Source: Azospirillum thermophilum
GTDB taxonomy: Bacteria > Pseudomonadota > Alphaproteobacteria > Azospirillales > Azospirillaceae
Length of the DNA: 64,000 bases
NCBI RefSeq assembly: GCF_003130795.1
Contig: NZ_CP029352.1
Coordinates: 299,001 to 363,000 of the forward strand
Direction: 5' to 3'
A program made the translations under genes and the position numbers. Shown here in pieces: positions 21,055 through 28,338 of the stretch (the first letter of the stretch is position 1; each line of letters opens with the position of its first letter). The notes below the pieces were generated by a model. That model searched no databases. It was not told the origin of the DNA and saw only the letters and a program-made list of their open reading frames with translations.

Positions 21055-22713
21055 CTACTCTGCAGCGATGCGTGCGACGCTGCGGATGTCATCGACCCTG
21101 AGGGTTGTGTTTGGCAAAACCATATCAGCCAGAACCGGACGCTCTCCCGTAAGCATCCACTTCACCGCGGCTCCAATTTGATAGCTGATCACCGGCGGGA
21201 CAGCATCACCGATATGGCGGTAGCGGTTCGCCATCGCCCGGGCTGGAAACGAGTAGTCGAAGGGGAACCCGGCAATAGTCGCCATCTCACGGACGGTGAG
21301 AAGTCGCGACTCGACAGGGTGAGCGTAGCGACCATTCCCGACGTGTGCGCACTCCCGCTTGATCGTCGGCGCAGGACGATCCCACCACATACGTCCGTAG
21401 ACGTCTGGATGCGATCCGAGATCGCGCCGCTCCCACCGCTCGCGCATGGACGGAATCATGAGTTCCAACGTAGCCGCGCTACGCCCGAGGTCCGGCCAAG
21501 AACCACCATCAGGCGGGATGGCGTCCAAGCGCCGCATCACCTCCGGCGTCATGCCCGGCGCAACCTCCATCTTGTCTCCAGGGCGTATCCGTCGCCACTC
21601 ACCGAGGCGGGACAGGGCGGAGCGAACCGTCGTTGCGCGCGCGTCCACTTCGTAGCCTTCCCACAGGTCGCTCAGCCCGCGGGCAGGGCTGACGCAGGAA
21701 GCTGTTACCAAGGCGCGCTCACGAATCTGCGGCAGACCAAATTCGTCCAGAAAGTGGATTTCGGCCTTCACATCGTATCCGAGCCTGGAAAGGCGCTCGG
21801 CCAGTCTCTCGAAGTGATGCGCCTGCCTTCCCATCAGAAGCTCCCGGGCATTCTCCATCACCATAATCTCCGGCCGGAGCGCCTCGACATAGTCGCCCGC
21901 CCGGGCCACCAACGAGTTCCGCAATCCATCGCGCAAATGGTTGTTCGGATTCGTACGCGAAAAATCTGTGCAGGGAGTGCAGGCGCTCAGAACAGTGAGC
22001 GTACCCGGTTTCAGGTCAACACCTTGGGTAGCACGCACGTGTTCGCGGAACTGCTCCGGCTCGTACTCCAAGAGGTCCGCATCGACAGGGCGTATGCCGA
22101 TGTTTGCTTCATAGGTTGCGTTGCACTCCAGCGAGCCTGCGCCTCCTGACGGCTTGCCTTGTTCGAGGTCAATGGCGCCGATAATGCGAAACCCTTGCCG
22201 CCGCGCGAAGCCCGCGGACATGCCGCCCGCGCCGCTGCACAAGTCCGCCACCGTCCAATCAGTTCCCCGGCCGCCATTCCCGTCCTCGTCTCTTGCTTCT
22301 TTTCTTGCCTGCCAGACCGGCTCCAGCGCCTTGTCCAAGGCCGAAAGCTCCTTCGCCTGGCATTCCCACACGATTACCACAGTCCAGCCCATTGCCCGGA
22401 GTTCGGCCGCAACGCGCGCATCCCTAGCACGGTTCTGATCAAGTTTCCGTGCCCAAAATTCAGAGTTCGACTTCGGTCGACGCGTCCCACGATCGCATGC
22501 GTCGTGGCCATGCCAATAGCATCCGTGGACAAAAATGACCTGCCGCAGCCGAGGCAGTACGATGTCGGGGCGCCCAGGAAGGTCGCGGCGATGGAGCCGG
22601 TAACGCAACCCCGCAGCGTGCAGATGACGACGCACGACCATCTCCGGCCAAGTGTCGGCGCTCCGTACGCGCGACATCAGCTGGCTGCGCTGCTCCTGAG
22701 AAATCTTATCCAT
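21055..22713 (-). CDS. Fused Vsr mismatch endonuclease - C5-cytosine DNA methyltransferase
   Basis: 552 residues. The N-terminal domain (1-125) is a complete Vsr-type endonuclease: EQRSQLMSRVRSADTWPEMVVRR, catalytic Asp50 in GRPDIVL, FVHGCYWHGHDAC, and VVIVWECQ. After a short charged linker (about 132-152) comes an m5C methyltransferase: motif I DLCSGAGG (157-164), motif IV TPC with Cys248 in the slot of the usual PPC nucleophile, motif VI MEN (286-288), QIRER (329-333) and motif X IGDAVPP (501-507). It would methylate cytosine and, in the same chain, repair the T:G mismatches that deamination creates. Motifs I, IV and X deviate slightly from consensus. The ribosome-binding site is weak. Confidence 0.85.
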   Translation of the reverse strand: MDKISQEQRSQLMSRVRSADTWPEMVVRRHLHAAGLRYRLHRRDLPGRPDIVLPRLRQVIFVHGCYWHGHDACDRGTRRPKSNSEFWARKLDQNRARDARVAAELRAMGWTVVIVWECQAKELSALDKALEPVWQARKEARDEDGNGGRGTDWTVADLCSGAGGMSAGFARRQGFRIIGAIDLEQGKPSGGAGSLECNATYEANIGIRPVDADLLEYEPEQFREHVRATQGVDLKPGTLTVLSACTPCTDFSRTNPNNHLRDGLRNSLVARAGDYVEALRPEIMVMENARELLMGRQAHHFERLAERLSRLGYDVKAEIHFLDEFGLPQIRERALVTASCVSPARGLSDLWEGYEVDARATTVRSALSRLGEWRRIRPGDKMEVAPGMTPEVMRRLDAIPPDGGSWPDLGRSAATLELMIPSMRERWERRDLGSHPDVYGRMWWDRPAPTIKRECAHVGNGRYAHPVESRLLTVREMATIAGFPFDYSFPARAMANRYRHIGDAVPPVISYQIGAAVKWMLTGERPVLADMVLPNTTLRVDDIRSVARIAAE

Positions 22714-22753
22714 GGGGCGTCGTGGTCCAGTTCCAGTCCAGAGTCCCGGTAAT

Positions 22754-22769
22754 TGACTAAGACGTCAAC
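22754..22769. promoter_or_regulatory. Palindrome TTGAC-N6-GTCAA upstream of the Vsr-methyltransferase gene
   Basis: TTGAC-TAAGAC-GTCAA, 41 bp upstream of the start. The same half-sites and spacing occur at 30334-30349 upstream of the element's rep gene, suggesting one regulator for both. Confidence 0.45.
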
Positions 22770-22864
22770 ACATTGTGTCAGGGTTCGGCTCCGAACACTA
22801 CGGATGCACCGCACGTCCTGTAGCTGGGCTGCATACGCCCGTCGAAAAGGCAACCTGCTTCGGA

Positions 22865-23182
22865 TTAGCGGCAGGTCAGCAGGGCAGCGCCGAGAGAGCG
22901 CCACCGGCGGACGGCCGCCCGGCGGTTCCTTTCGACCTCACGCTTCAGGCGCGACCAGTTATCGACGGCGGCGAACAGCGCCCGGAGATCGGGTGTCCCG
23001 TCGAGGACCTCCTCGTGCGCGGGCCACGGCGAGGCGTCCAAGCCGCGCGAACGCGCTCGGACGTGAGCGCATGCCGCGGCGACGAGGGCGTCGGGCACCC
23101 CGGCCGCCTCGTCCTTCGCGGCGCGGACGGCGCGCCGGTCGGGGCCGGAGAGGCGACCGACGGACAGGAGCGGGTCCTCCAT
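22865..23182 (-). CDS. Small protein coupled to the relaxase gene
   Basis: 105 residues starting at ATG 23182-23180, overlapping the relaxase stop (TGATG), so it is translationally coupled. Start MEDPLLSVGRL; the protein is charged and helical with repeated Ala/Arg segments and ends AVRRWRSLGAALLTCR. Not recognised. Its position at the end of the mobilization operon suggests an accessory transfer role, but no motif shows this. Confidence 0.55.
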   Translation of the reverse strand: MEDPLLSVGRLSGPDRRAVRAAKDEAAGVPDALVAAACAHVRARSRGLDASPWPAHEEVLDGTPDLRALFAAVDNWSRLKREVERNRRAAVRRWRSLGAALLTCR

Positions 23183-25032
23183 CAGCGCGGAGCCGGAGGC
23201 GGAGGACCATACGGCGGCGCCGGGCCGTCGTCCTCGGCGTCCGCAGGACGCCGGCCGGGCGTGGTCGGCTTCGGCGCGGCCGGACCGGCTGCGGGCTGCT
23301 CGGCTGCGAGTGCAACGCCCCGGCGCTGCCACTCCTGCACCTCCGGGACAAGTTCGTACGGCTCCTTGCCTGCCAAGCGGCCCCGGTCGGCTTTGGGAAG
23401 AGTGTCGAAGTACGCGCCGAGTTCCGGCGTCGGCGGGTCCTCCGACTCACCGCGCAGGTACGCCAGACATTCTCGAGCGGTGGCAGCCCGGTCTTCGACG
23501 CGCCCGACGGCGGCGCGGGCAGTGGCGGTCTTGGCTTGCTCACGCTCCCACGCTTCGCGGACGCGCTCCGGGGGCTCGAAGTTGGTGACGACGACGCCCT
23601 GGCGCTGCGCCTCCAACCATGCCCGGGCCTTGAAGTCGTCCGGGCCCCAGATTTCCATGCGGCCGCCCCACTCCTCCTTGGCCTTCCCGGCCAGGGCGCG
23701 GATAGCATCGTCGTTGACGCGGCCGTGGACGGTCACCCTGTTCCCGGTGTCCTGTAGCCGCGCCGCGCCGACGCCGATCCATACGCCGTCGCGGGCTTCC
23801 GTGACGTCTGTGTACCCGCGCTCTCTCCACCTCTCAGCAAGGCTGTGCCTCTGCTCTGGCGTCGGCGGCGACTGAGCGGGGCCGCGCCCGGCGCGCAGGG
23901 CGGGGGGCAACCACTCAACGGTGTCCTGCTCCCAGCCCTGGGCGTCGGCGAGGCGCCGCGCCAGGTCGGCGGCGACCAGGTCTCGATTGCCGTATTGCCG
24001 GATTGCCCCGCCGCCGTGGTCGACTTCGACCCAGCCGCCGCCGGTCGTCAAAATGCGGGTGCGGTCGGCCTTGGAGACGTCGACCATGTGCAGCGCCGAC
24101 GCGGCGTCGGCGAGGTCGAGGTCGGGGAAACGGTGGCGCAGTAGTTCGACTTTCGTGCCCTGCTTCGTCTTCATGAGCGGGTCCTCCCTGGCTACGCTGA
24201 GTTCCGTTGTGAGAAGGGCTGTCTCCGCCCGGCGACGGGCGCGGACAGCGCCGACGTGTTGCTGTCGGCGCGAAGGCTGAGGCGGCTTCCCGGCGTCGCG
24301 CTGACGGCGCCACCTGGCTGTGTCGCGCTCCCCGACAAGCGGCTCCGGGGCGTCGGAGAGACCGCGCTCGGCACGGCTCCGGTGGTCGGCGCGTGCGACG
24401 CTGCCGACGGCGCGCAAGGTGTTGTTGATCTCCTCGCACCAACGTGCGCGCTCGCGCCGGAGGGCTTCGCCTGGGGCGCCACCGTGGCGGCCGCCACTCT
24501 CGAACATCGCCTCCAGCGTGGCGTTCTTGGCCTTGGCGAACCCCGTGTCTCGGCTCGCGTCGAGCGCGCGAGGGGTCAATAGAACATGCGCGTGCGGCTG
24601 CTCGTCGCCGTCCGCAGCAGCCGGTTCGTGCAGGGCCACGTCGGCAATGGCTCCGGCGGCGACGTATGGCGCGATGGCGCGCCGTACGAATTCCTCGCGC
24701 TCTCCCGGTGGGAGTTCGCGGGGGAGCGAGACGAGCACTTCGCGGAAGGTCGCCGCCCGGGGGTGCTTCTCGGCCAGTTCGACGCGCGACCAGAGCTCGG
24801 CCCGGTCGTAGGCCCACTCCGGGGCCCCAGGCGGCGCTACGACAAAAGTCGCCGCGATCCCCTGTTTGCGCGAGTAGTCGTACGTCCGGCCGGTTCTGGC
24901 GTCCTTCAACCTGGTGCCCGCCCGGTAGGCGGCGGCGGCCACGGCAGAGCGCCCCGCCGACCGCTGGCCGATTTTTACCTCGAGACGGAATAGCGCCTCA
25001 CTGGCGGGCCTGGTGCGCGGACGGGGCGACAC
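23182..25032 (-). CDS. mobA: MobA/MobL-type (MOBQ) relaxase
   Basis: 616 residues. The N-terminal relaxase domain has AVAAAAYRAGTRL (about 30-42, with the likely catalytic Tyr36) and the metal-binding histidines His135 and His147/His149 in EQPHAHVLLTPR. It would nick the element at oriT and pilot the strand into a recipient. The C-terminal half is Pro/Arg-rich and includes a segment (about 425-480: RDGVWIGVGAARLQDTGNRVTVHG...WGPDDFKARAWLEAQRQGV) like the LPD7 domain of large mobilization proteins. Two residues' worth of DNA separate it from the topoisomerase-like gene upstream. Confidence 0.85.
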   Translation of the reverse strand: MSPRPRTRPASEALFRLEVKIGQRSAGRSAVAAAAYRAGTRLKDARTGRTYDYSRKQGIAATFVVAPPGAPEWAYDRAELWSRVELAEKHPRAATFREVLVSLPRELPPGEREEFVRRAIAPYVAAGAIADVALHEPAAADGDEQPHAHVLLTPRALDASRDTGFAKAKNATLEAMFESGGRHGGAPGEALRRERARWCEEINNTLRAVGSVARADHRSRAERGLSDAPEPLVGERDTARWRRQRDAGKPPQPSRRQQHVGAVRARRRAETALLTTELSVAREDPLMKTKQGTKVELLRHRFPDLDLADAASALHMVDVSKADRTRILTTGGGWVEVDHGGGAIRQYGNRDLVAADLARRLADAQGWEQDTVEWLPPALRAGRGPAQSPPTPEQRHSLAERWRERGYTDVTEARDGVWIGVGAARLQDTGNRVTVHGRVNDDAIRALAGKAKEEWGGRMEIWGPDDFKARAWLEAQRQGVVVTNFEPPERVREAWEREQAKTATARAAVGRVEDRAATARECLAYLRGESEDPPTPELGAYFDTLPKADRGRLAGKEPYELVPEVQEWQRRGVALAAEQPAAGPAAPKPTTPGRRPADAEDDGPAPPYGPPPPAPR

Positions 25033-25033
25033 G

Positions 25034-25840
25034 TCAGCCGCCTCGCTTGCCGCACATGGCTGCGACGACTTGGACCGAATCGCCGACGGCCACCTGTAGC
25101 ACCGCCTGGTCCTCCTGGTCCTCGTCCTTCTCCTCGGCGCCGTAGACCTTGGTCCAGCCGAGGTCGACCAGTCGCCACCCCGTCGCCCTGAACCGCTCGC
25201 CCTCGACGCCGACCACGGCGGACAGCGCCTTGTAGCGCACGTCCGGGTAGAACTGTGCCAGGAACGCCCGGGCGATCAGCATGAAGACGTCGCGCTGGGC
25301 GTCGCTGAGGCCGTCCAGGCGCGCTTGCGTGGCCTCGACCGTAGGCACGATCCCGTGGTGGTCCGAGACCATGGAGTCATCCCACGCCGCCGACTTCAGG
25401 GCAAGGTTGGCCCCCTCGGCGATCCCTCCGAGCGCCTGCGTCCCCTTCAGGTTGCCGACGATAGTCGGCACCTCGGCGCGCAGCGCATTCGGCAGGTAGC
25501 GGCAGGTGGCACCGGGACTCGACACCAGTCCGGCGTCGTGCAGCGCAACGACAGCGTCGCGGACCTGCTGCGCCGACAGACTGAGCCGAAGACATTCCTC
25601 TTGGAGCGCCGGAAGGGAGTAGGGCAGGGGCGGCCCACGGCGCACCAAGTCGATCCTGCGCCACTCCACCGAGCCGCTCCGGCCCGCGACCTTGTCGGCA
25701 ATCCGCTCGGCCACGGAGCGGTCGACGAGGCGGCCCTCGGGGTCCATGCCCTCTTCGAAGCCGCTCGGCACGATCCAGGTCGCCTTGAAGGCGCCGTTGG
25801 TATGACAGCACAGGACGGATGGGACGTAGGATGTGGTCAT
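25034..25840 (-). CDS. Topoisomerase III-like protein lacking TOPRIM and the catalytic tyrosine
   Basis: 268 residues from ATG 25840 (GGAGG five bases upstream). It aligns by eye with the central part of type IA topoisomerases (TopB): FKATWIVP, GRLVDRSVAERI, PPLPYSLPALQ, then CRYLPNALR, SDHHGIVPT (159-167) and ARAFLAQFYPD...FRATGW. There is no N-terminal TOPRIM domain, and the segment that normally reads TYPRSDCRYL is SSPGATCRYL (107-116), so both the active-site Tyr and the neighbouring Arg are missing. It probably binds single-stranded DNA without strand passage. It lies just upstream of the relaxase in one operon. Confidence 0.7.
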   Translation of the reverse strand: MTTSYVPSVLCCHTNGAFKATWIVPSGFEEGMDPEGRLVDRSVAERIADKVAGRSGSVEWRRIDLVRRGPPLPYSLPALQEECLRLSLSAQQVRDAVVALHDAGLVSSPGATCRYLPNALRAEVPTIVGNLKGTQALGGIAEGANLALKSAAWDDSMVSDHHGIVPTVEATQARLDGLSDAQRDVFMLIARAFLAQFYPDVRYKALSAVVGVEGERFRATGWRLVDLGWTKVYGAEEKDEDQEDQAVLQVAVGDSVQVVAAMCGKRGG

Positions 25841-25931
25841 AAATACCTCCGGCGGGAGCGTGCGACAGTGCGGTCGGTGAGGACGGCGTGCGCGGCGTCG
25901 ATCGCCGGCCGCCACGGCATCGCGGGCGGCC

Positions 25932-26354
25932 TCACCTGCGGCGCCTCCGGCTGCGTCGGTCACGACGGTTCCGGGGAGCGGAGCCGAAACTCCTCGCGCG
26001 GAATTCCTCAATGGCTTGAGCGGCGACCCCGAACAGCTGGTCCGGGTCCACCACGCCACGCTGCACCGCTTCGTTGATAACGAGGTAGGCGTACATGCGC
26101 TCGCACCAGCCCCCGCACCACGCTGCGCGCGCGCGTTCCGAGAGGTCGTCGGGGACCACTTCGGCGGGGTCAAGGACGCGGCTCGGGCGCGGCCAGCCTT
26201 CCGCCTCAGCGTCCAGAACGGCGAGGCTGAACGCGGCGTCGGCGCGCTGGAACGCTTCCCAGCCGTCGGCGTAGTGCATCACGAGGTCGGCCGGTCCTGG
26301 CCACGGCGGTAGCCAGCCGTCTACAACGAAGAGGTCGAAGTCGGCGAGCTTCAT
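25932..26354 (-). CDS. Hypothetical protein of the mobilization operon
   Basis: 140 residues from ATG 26354, with GAGGAGGG upstream. The start overlaps the stop of the preceding gene (ATGA). The N-terminus is MKLADFDLFVVDGWLPPWPGP, the middle is acidic (PAEVVPDDLSERARAAW), and the tail is strongly basic (RNRRDRRSRRRRR), which could bind nucleic acid. Not recognised. Part of the leftward series that leads to the topoisomerase-like protein and relaxase. Confidence 0.6.
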   Translation of the reverse strand: MKLADFDLFVVDGWLPPWPGPADLVMHYADGWEAFQRADAAFSLAVLDAEAEGWPRPSRVLDPAEVVPDDLSERARAAWCGGWCERMYAYLVINEAVQRGVVDPDQLFGVAAQAIEEFRARSFGSAPRNRRDRRSRRRRR

Positions 26355-26644
26355 TGCCGACCCTCCTCTTCGACAGCGGGCTCGAACAGGCCGTGGTCGT
26401 TGACCAAGGTCAGTGCCAGCCCGCCGACGGCCCGACGTACGTCGGCTAAGTCGTCGCTCGTCGCTTCGTACCCGAGGTCGCCGAGGTGGTATCCGCAGCC
26501 GTCTTGGGTTGGGACATGGACGAAGCAACGGCCGATGAAGACATCACCGCGCCGGTGAACGACGGTGAGGACGGTAACGCCGTCACCGTGTATGATAGCG
26601 CGCTGCGGAAACTCGCCTACCTCTGTGTATTCGAGTCCACTCAT
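26351..26644 (-). CDS. Hypothetical small protein, first gene of the mobilization operon
   Basis: 97 residues; start ATG 26644 chosen over an upstream alternative because GGAGAGTAGGATC precedes it. The protein reads MSGLEYTEVGEFPQRAIIHGDGVTVLTVVHRRGDVFIGRCFVHV and has a beta-rich pattern. No known domain recognised. It starts 38 bp from the candidate oriT hairpin, so it is the first gene to the left of oriT. Confidence 0.6.
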   Translation of the reverse strand: MSGLEYTEVGEFPQRAIIHGDGVTVLTVVHRRGDVFIGRCFVHVPTQDGCGYHLGDLGYEATSDDLADVRRAVGGLALTLVNDHGLFEPAVEEEGRQ

Positions 26645-26681
26645 GATCCTACTCTCCCAGTAGAAAACCATTTATTAGCGG

Positions 26682-26715
26682 GCAAGTACGAAGTACTTGC
26701 TTAACCGCGCCTTCG
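26682..26715. other. Candidate oriT: hairpin plus nic-like sequence
   Basis: A perfect 8-bp inverted repeat with a GAA loop (GCAAGTAC-GAA-GTACTTGC, 26682-26700) is followed at once by TTAACCGCGCCTTCG. From memory the RSF1010/R1162 oriT has the same layout: an inverted repeat with a GAA loop followed by TAAATGCGCCCT, nicked between GCG and CCC. The site lies between the outward-facing mobilization genes, as expected. By analogy the nick would fall near 26709/26710. Confidence 0.6.
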
Positions 26716-26718
26716 ATA

Positions 26719-26736
26719 AACTCAGTTCGCTGAGTT
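26719..26736. repeat. Second inverted repeat beside oriT
   Basis: AACTCAG-TTCG-CTGAGTT, 7-bp perfect arms with a UUCG-type loop. It lies just 3' of the nic-like sequence and upstream of the chosen start of the next gene. It could help strand recircularisation or regulate that gene. Confidence 0.45.
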
Positions 26737-26810
26737 CTAAGTTGCTTTCAGGTCAAGAGTTCGCAACCTATTTTCTTGAAGCCAACTACAGGTTCTTGAC
26801 GGAGAGCAAC

Positions 26811-27155
26811 TTGACGACGGAGAAGTTGACCTCGCTACTCCAGCGGCGCGCGCGGTTGGACGAACAGATAGCCGCCGCCAGGCGTGCGGAATCTGAGAGT
26901 GCGCGGAAGGCCGATGCCCGCCGCAAGATCGTCGTCGGCGCGGCTCTCCTCAGCGCGGCCCGGCAAGATCCCAGGCTGCGGAAACTGCTCGTGGAAACGC
27001 TCGGGCGGGTGCTCGGCGAGCGCGACCTGGCGCTGTTCGCGACGGGAGATCCCGGGGCCGGAGATCTCGTCCTCGGGACGGTCGGTTCCGCTGCCCTGGG
27101 GCCGATCGAGGGCGCGGCCGAGGGAGGCTGGATTGAAAGCGGGCACGCTGGCTGA
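26811..27155 (+). CDS. TraD/MobC-like mobilization accessory protein
   Basis: 114 residues from TTG 26811, which has GGAGAG four bases upstream. An earlier in-frame TTG (26697) lies inside the oriT hairpin and is less likely. A coiled-coil start (LLQRRARLDEQIAAARRAE) is followed by RRKIVVGAALLSAARQDPRLRKLLVETLGRVLGERDLALF, the pattern of TraD/MobC-type accessory proteins of MOBQ systems (basic helix, GAAL, ERDxALF). It probably binds oriT and helps the relaxase. Transcribed away from the relaxase operon across oriT. Confidence 0.6.
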   Translation: MTTEKLTSLLQRRARLDEQIAAARRAESESARKADARRKIVVGAALLSAARQDPRLRKLLVETLGRVLGERDLALFATGDPGAGDLVLGTVGSAALGPIEGAAEGGWIESGHAG

Positions 27156-27447
27156 GTCCGGGTCCGCCGGGCTTGCCGGGGTCGTCGCGGTGGTCGCCGA
27201 ACTGGCGCCCTCGGCGTCGGTTGCGCTCGCCGTCGCGGCGGGTGTGGCGGCAGTCGGCTGTTGGCGCGGGATGAGACCGGCGCTCGCACCAGCCATCTAC
27301 CGCGCCGTGGCTGCGGTGGCCACTCTCGGAGTCGGGATTGTCGCCGACCCCGAGGCGCTCGGACGGCAAGCGGGGTGGCTGGCCGGAGTCGTCGAGGCGG
27401 TGCTCTGGAGCGTCTACAGCGGCGCTGCCGGGGCCGCTCTGGCGTAG
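27133..27447 (+). CDS. Small hydrophobic protein
   Basis: 104 residues from TTG 27133, overlapping the end of the preceding gene by 23 bp and preceded by GGAGG (27122-27126). It is very Ala/Val-rich with three or four hydrophobic stretches (GLAGVVAVVAELAPSASVALAVAAGVAAVGCW, YRAVAAVATLGVGIVA, GVVEAVLWSVYSGAAGAALA), so probably a small membrane protein. Conjugation-linked small membrane proteins are common, but no family is recognised. Confidence 0.55.
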   Translation: MKAGTLAESGSAGLAGVVAVVAELAPSASVALAVAAGVAAVGCWRGMRPALAPAIYRAVAAVATLGVGIVADPEALGRQAGWLAGVVEAVLWSVYSGAAGAALA

Positions 27448-27634
27448 TGGGTGCGGCATGCTGCCGCAGAGCGTCGGGGCGGCGGGGCATCTGTCCTTGG
27501 TGGACAATGACAGGCGACGCTCAGGGGAAGGACAGTATCCACCGAGAACTAATTGTCAACATTACTATGCTTGCTCTTGTCGGTCCGGTCAATAAGTCGG
27601 TTTCTGAATTCATGTTGACGCGAAAACTCATTTG

Positions 27635-27670
27635 ATTTACTCCGTTTTCGCAAACAGCAACGGAGTAAAT
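27635..27670. promoter_or_regulatory. 12-bp hairpin that hides a ribosome-binding site
   Basis: ATTTACTCCGTT (27635-27646) and AACGGAGTAAAT (27659-27670) are perfectly complementary with a 12-nt loop. The right arm contains the GGAG (27662-27665) that serves GTG 27674. In RNA, translation of the next gene would be blocked unless the hairpin is opened. Confidence 0.5.
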
Positions 27671-27673
27671 CTT

Positions 27674-27970
27674 GTGGATTGGAAAGAAATTGCTCTGCGC
27701 TTCGACCATTTCCCGGACGCGGCCGAACTCGTCGCGTCCGGCCGGGCGCGCCGGGACGCCGACGTCGTGGTCTACTCGTGCGCCGGGGCGGGTGCAGCCC
27801 GCGACGCCGCCGCCGAAATAATCGCGGCCGGGCTGGCATATGGACTCTTGCTTGGCGAGGTCGAGGAGGGCCTCGCCGCCCGGTTCGGGGAGTTCGCCGC
27901 CGACGTGTCGTACGTCGGTGGCCGCGTCGAAGCGGCTATCGACCCGTTCGACGCGGCCGACGCTGGGTAG
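27674..27970 (+). CDS. Hypothetical protein with Cys-containing core
   Basis: 98 residues from GTG 27674 (GGAG eight bases upstream). Start MDWKEIALRFDHFPDAAELVASGRARRDADVVVYSCAGAGAARDAAAEIIAAGLAYGLLLGEVEEGLAARFGEF. It is alpha-helical, Ala-rich and acidic at the end, with no recognised family. It lies between the TraD/MobC-like gene and the rep gene, with its ribosome-binding site in a hairpin, which suggests regulated expression. Confidence 0.5.
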   Translation: MDWKEIALRFDHFPDAAELVASGRARRDADVVVYSCAGAGAARDAAAEIIAAGLAYGLLLGEVEEGLAARFGEFAADVSYVGGRVEAAIDPFDAADAG

Positions 27971-28338
27971 CGCGCTCGCCGTCCCCGCTTTCCAGCCCGG
28001 CGTGCCGCCGGGCCGGAGCGAAGCGGAGCATGCCCATAGCCCCCCTCGCGCCCTTCACAGCGCATCAGAGGGGGCTGTGGACATGTGGTAAGCGGGGGCG
28101 GCGTCCAGTGGCCGAGGACTCCCACAGTCGCGCCGCCCGGCGCCCTCGGAGCCCCTCCCCCTGGGGGGAGGGGCAGAGAGGTCCCCGCCCTGGCGGGGAG
28201 GGGGGAGCGGAACCCGTCCTCCTGTTGCGCTGGGGCCTGCCCCGGCGCGACGGGGGCCTTCGTCTAGTCCCGGCCGGCGATCGGTGGCCGCACAATGTGG
28301 ACGGCACCGCACGTGCTGTGGCGCGCCCCGACGCTGGA
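27971..28338. terminator. Intergenic region between converging genes with two GC hairpins
   Basis: No gene seen in 368 bp. Two strong stems stand in tandem: CCCCTCCCCC / GGGGGAGGGG (28152-28173, 2-nt loop region) and CCCCGCC / GGCGGGG (28183-28198). Their place between converging transcripts suggests a bidirectional terminator, but neither has a T-run. Confidence 0.4.

Noticed and set aside
26697..26810. Upstream extension of the TraD/MobC-like gene from TTG 26697
   Set aside because: The extension would run through two perfect hairpins and the nic-like sequence, and there is no ribosome-binding site before it; TTG 26811 has one.
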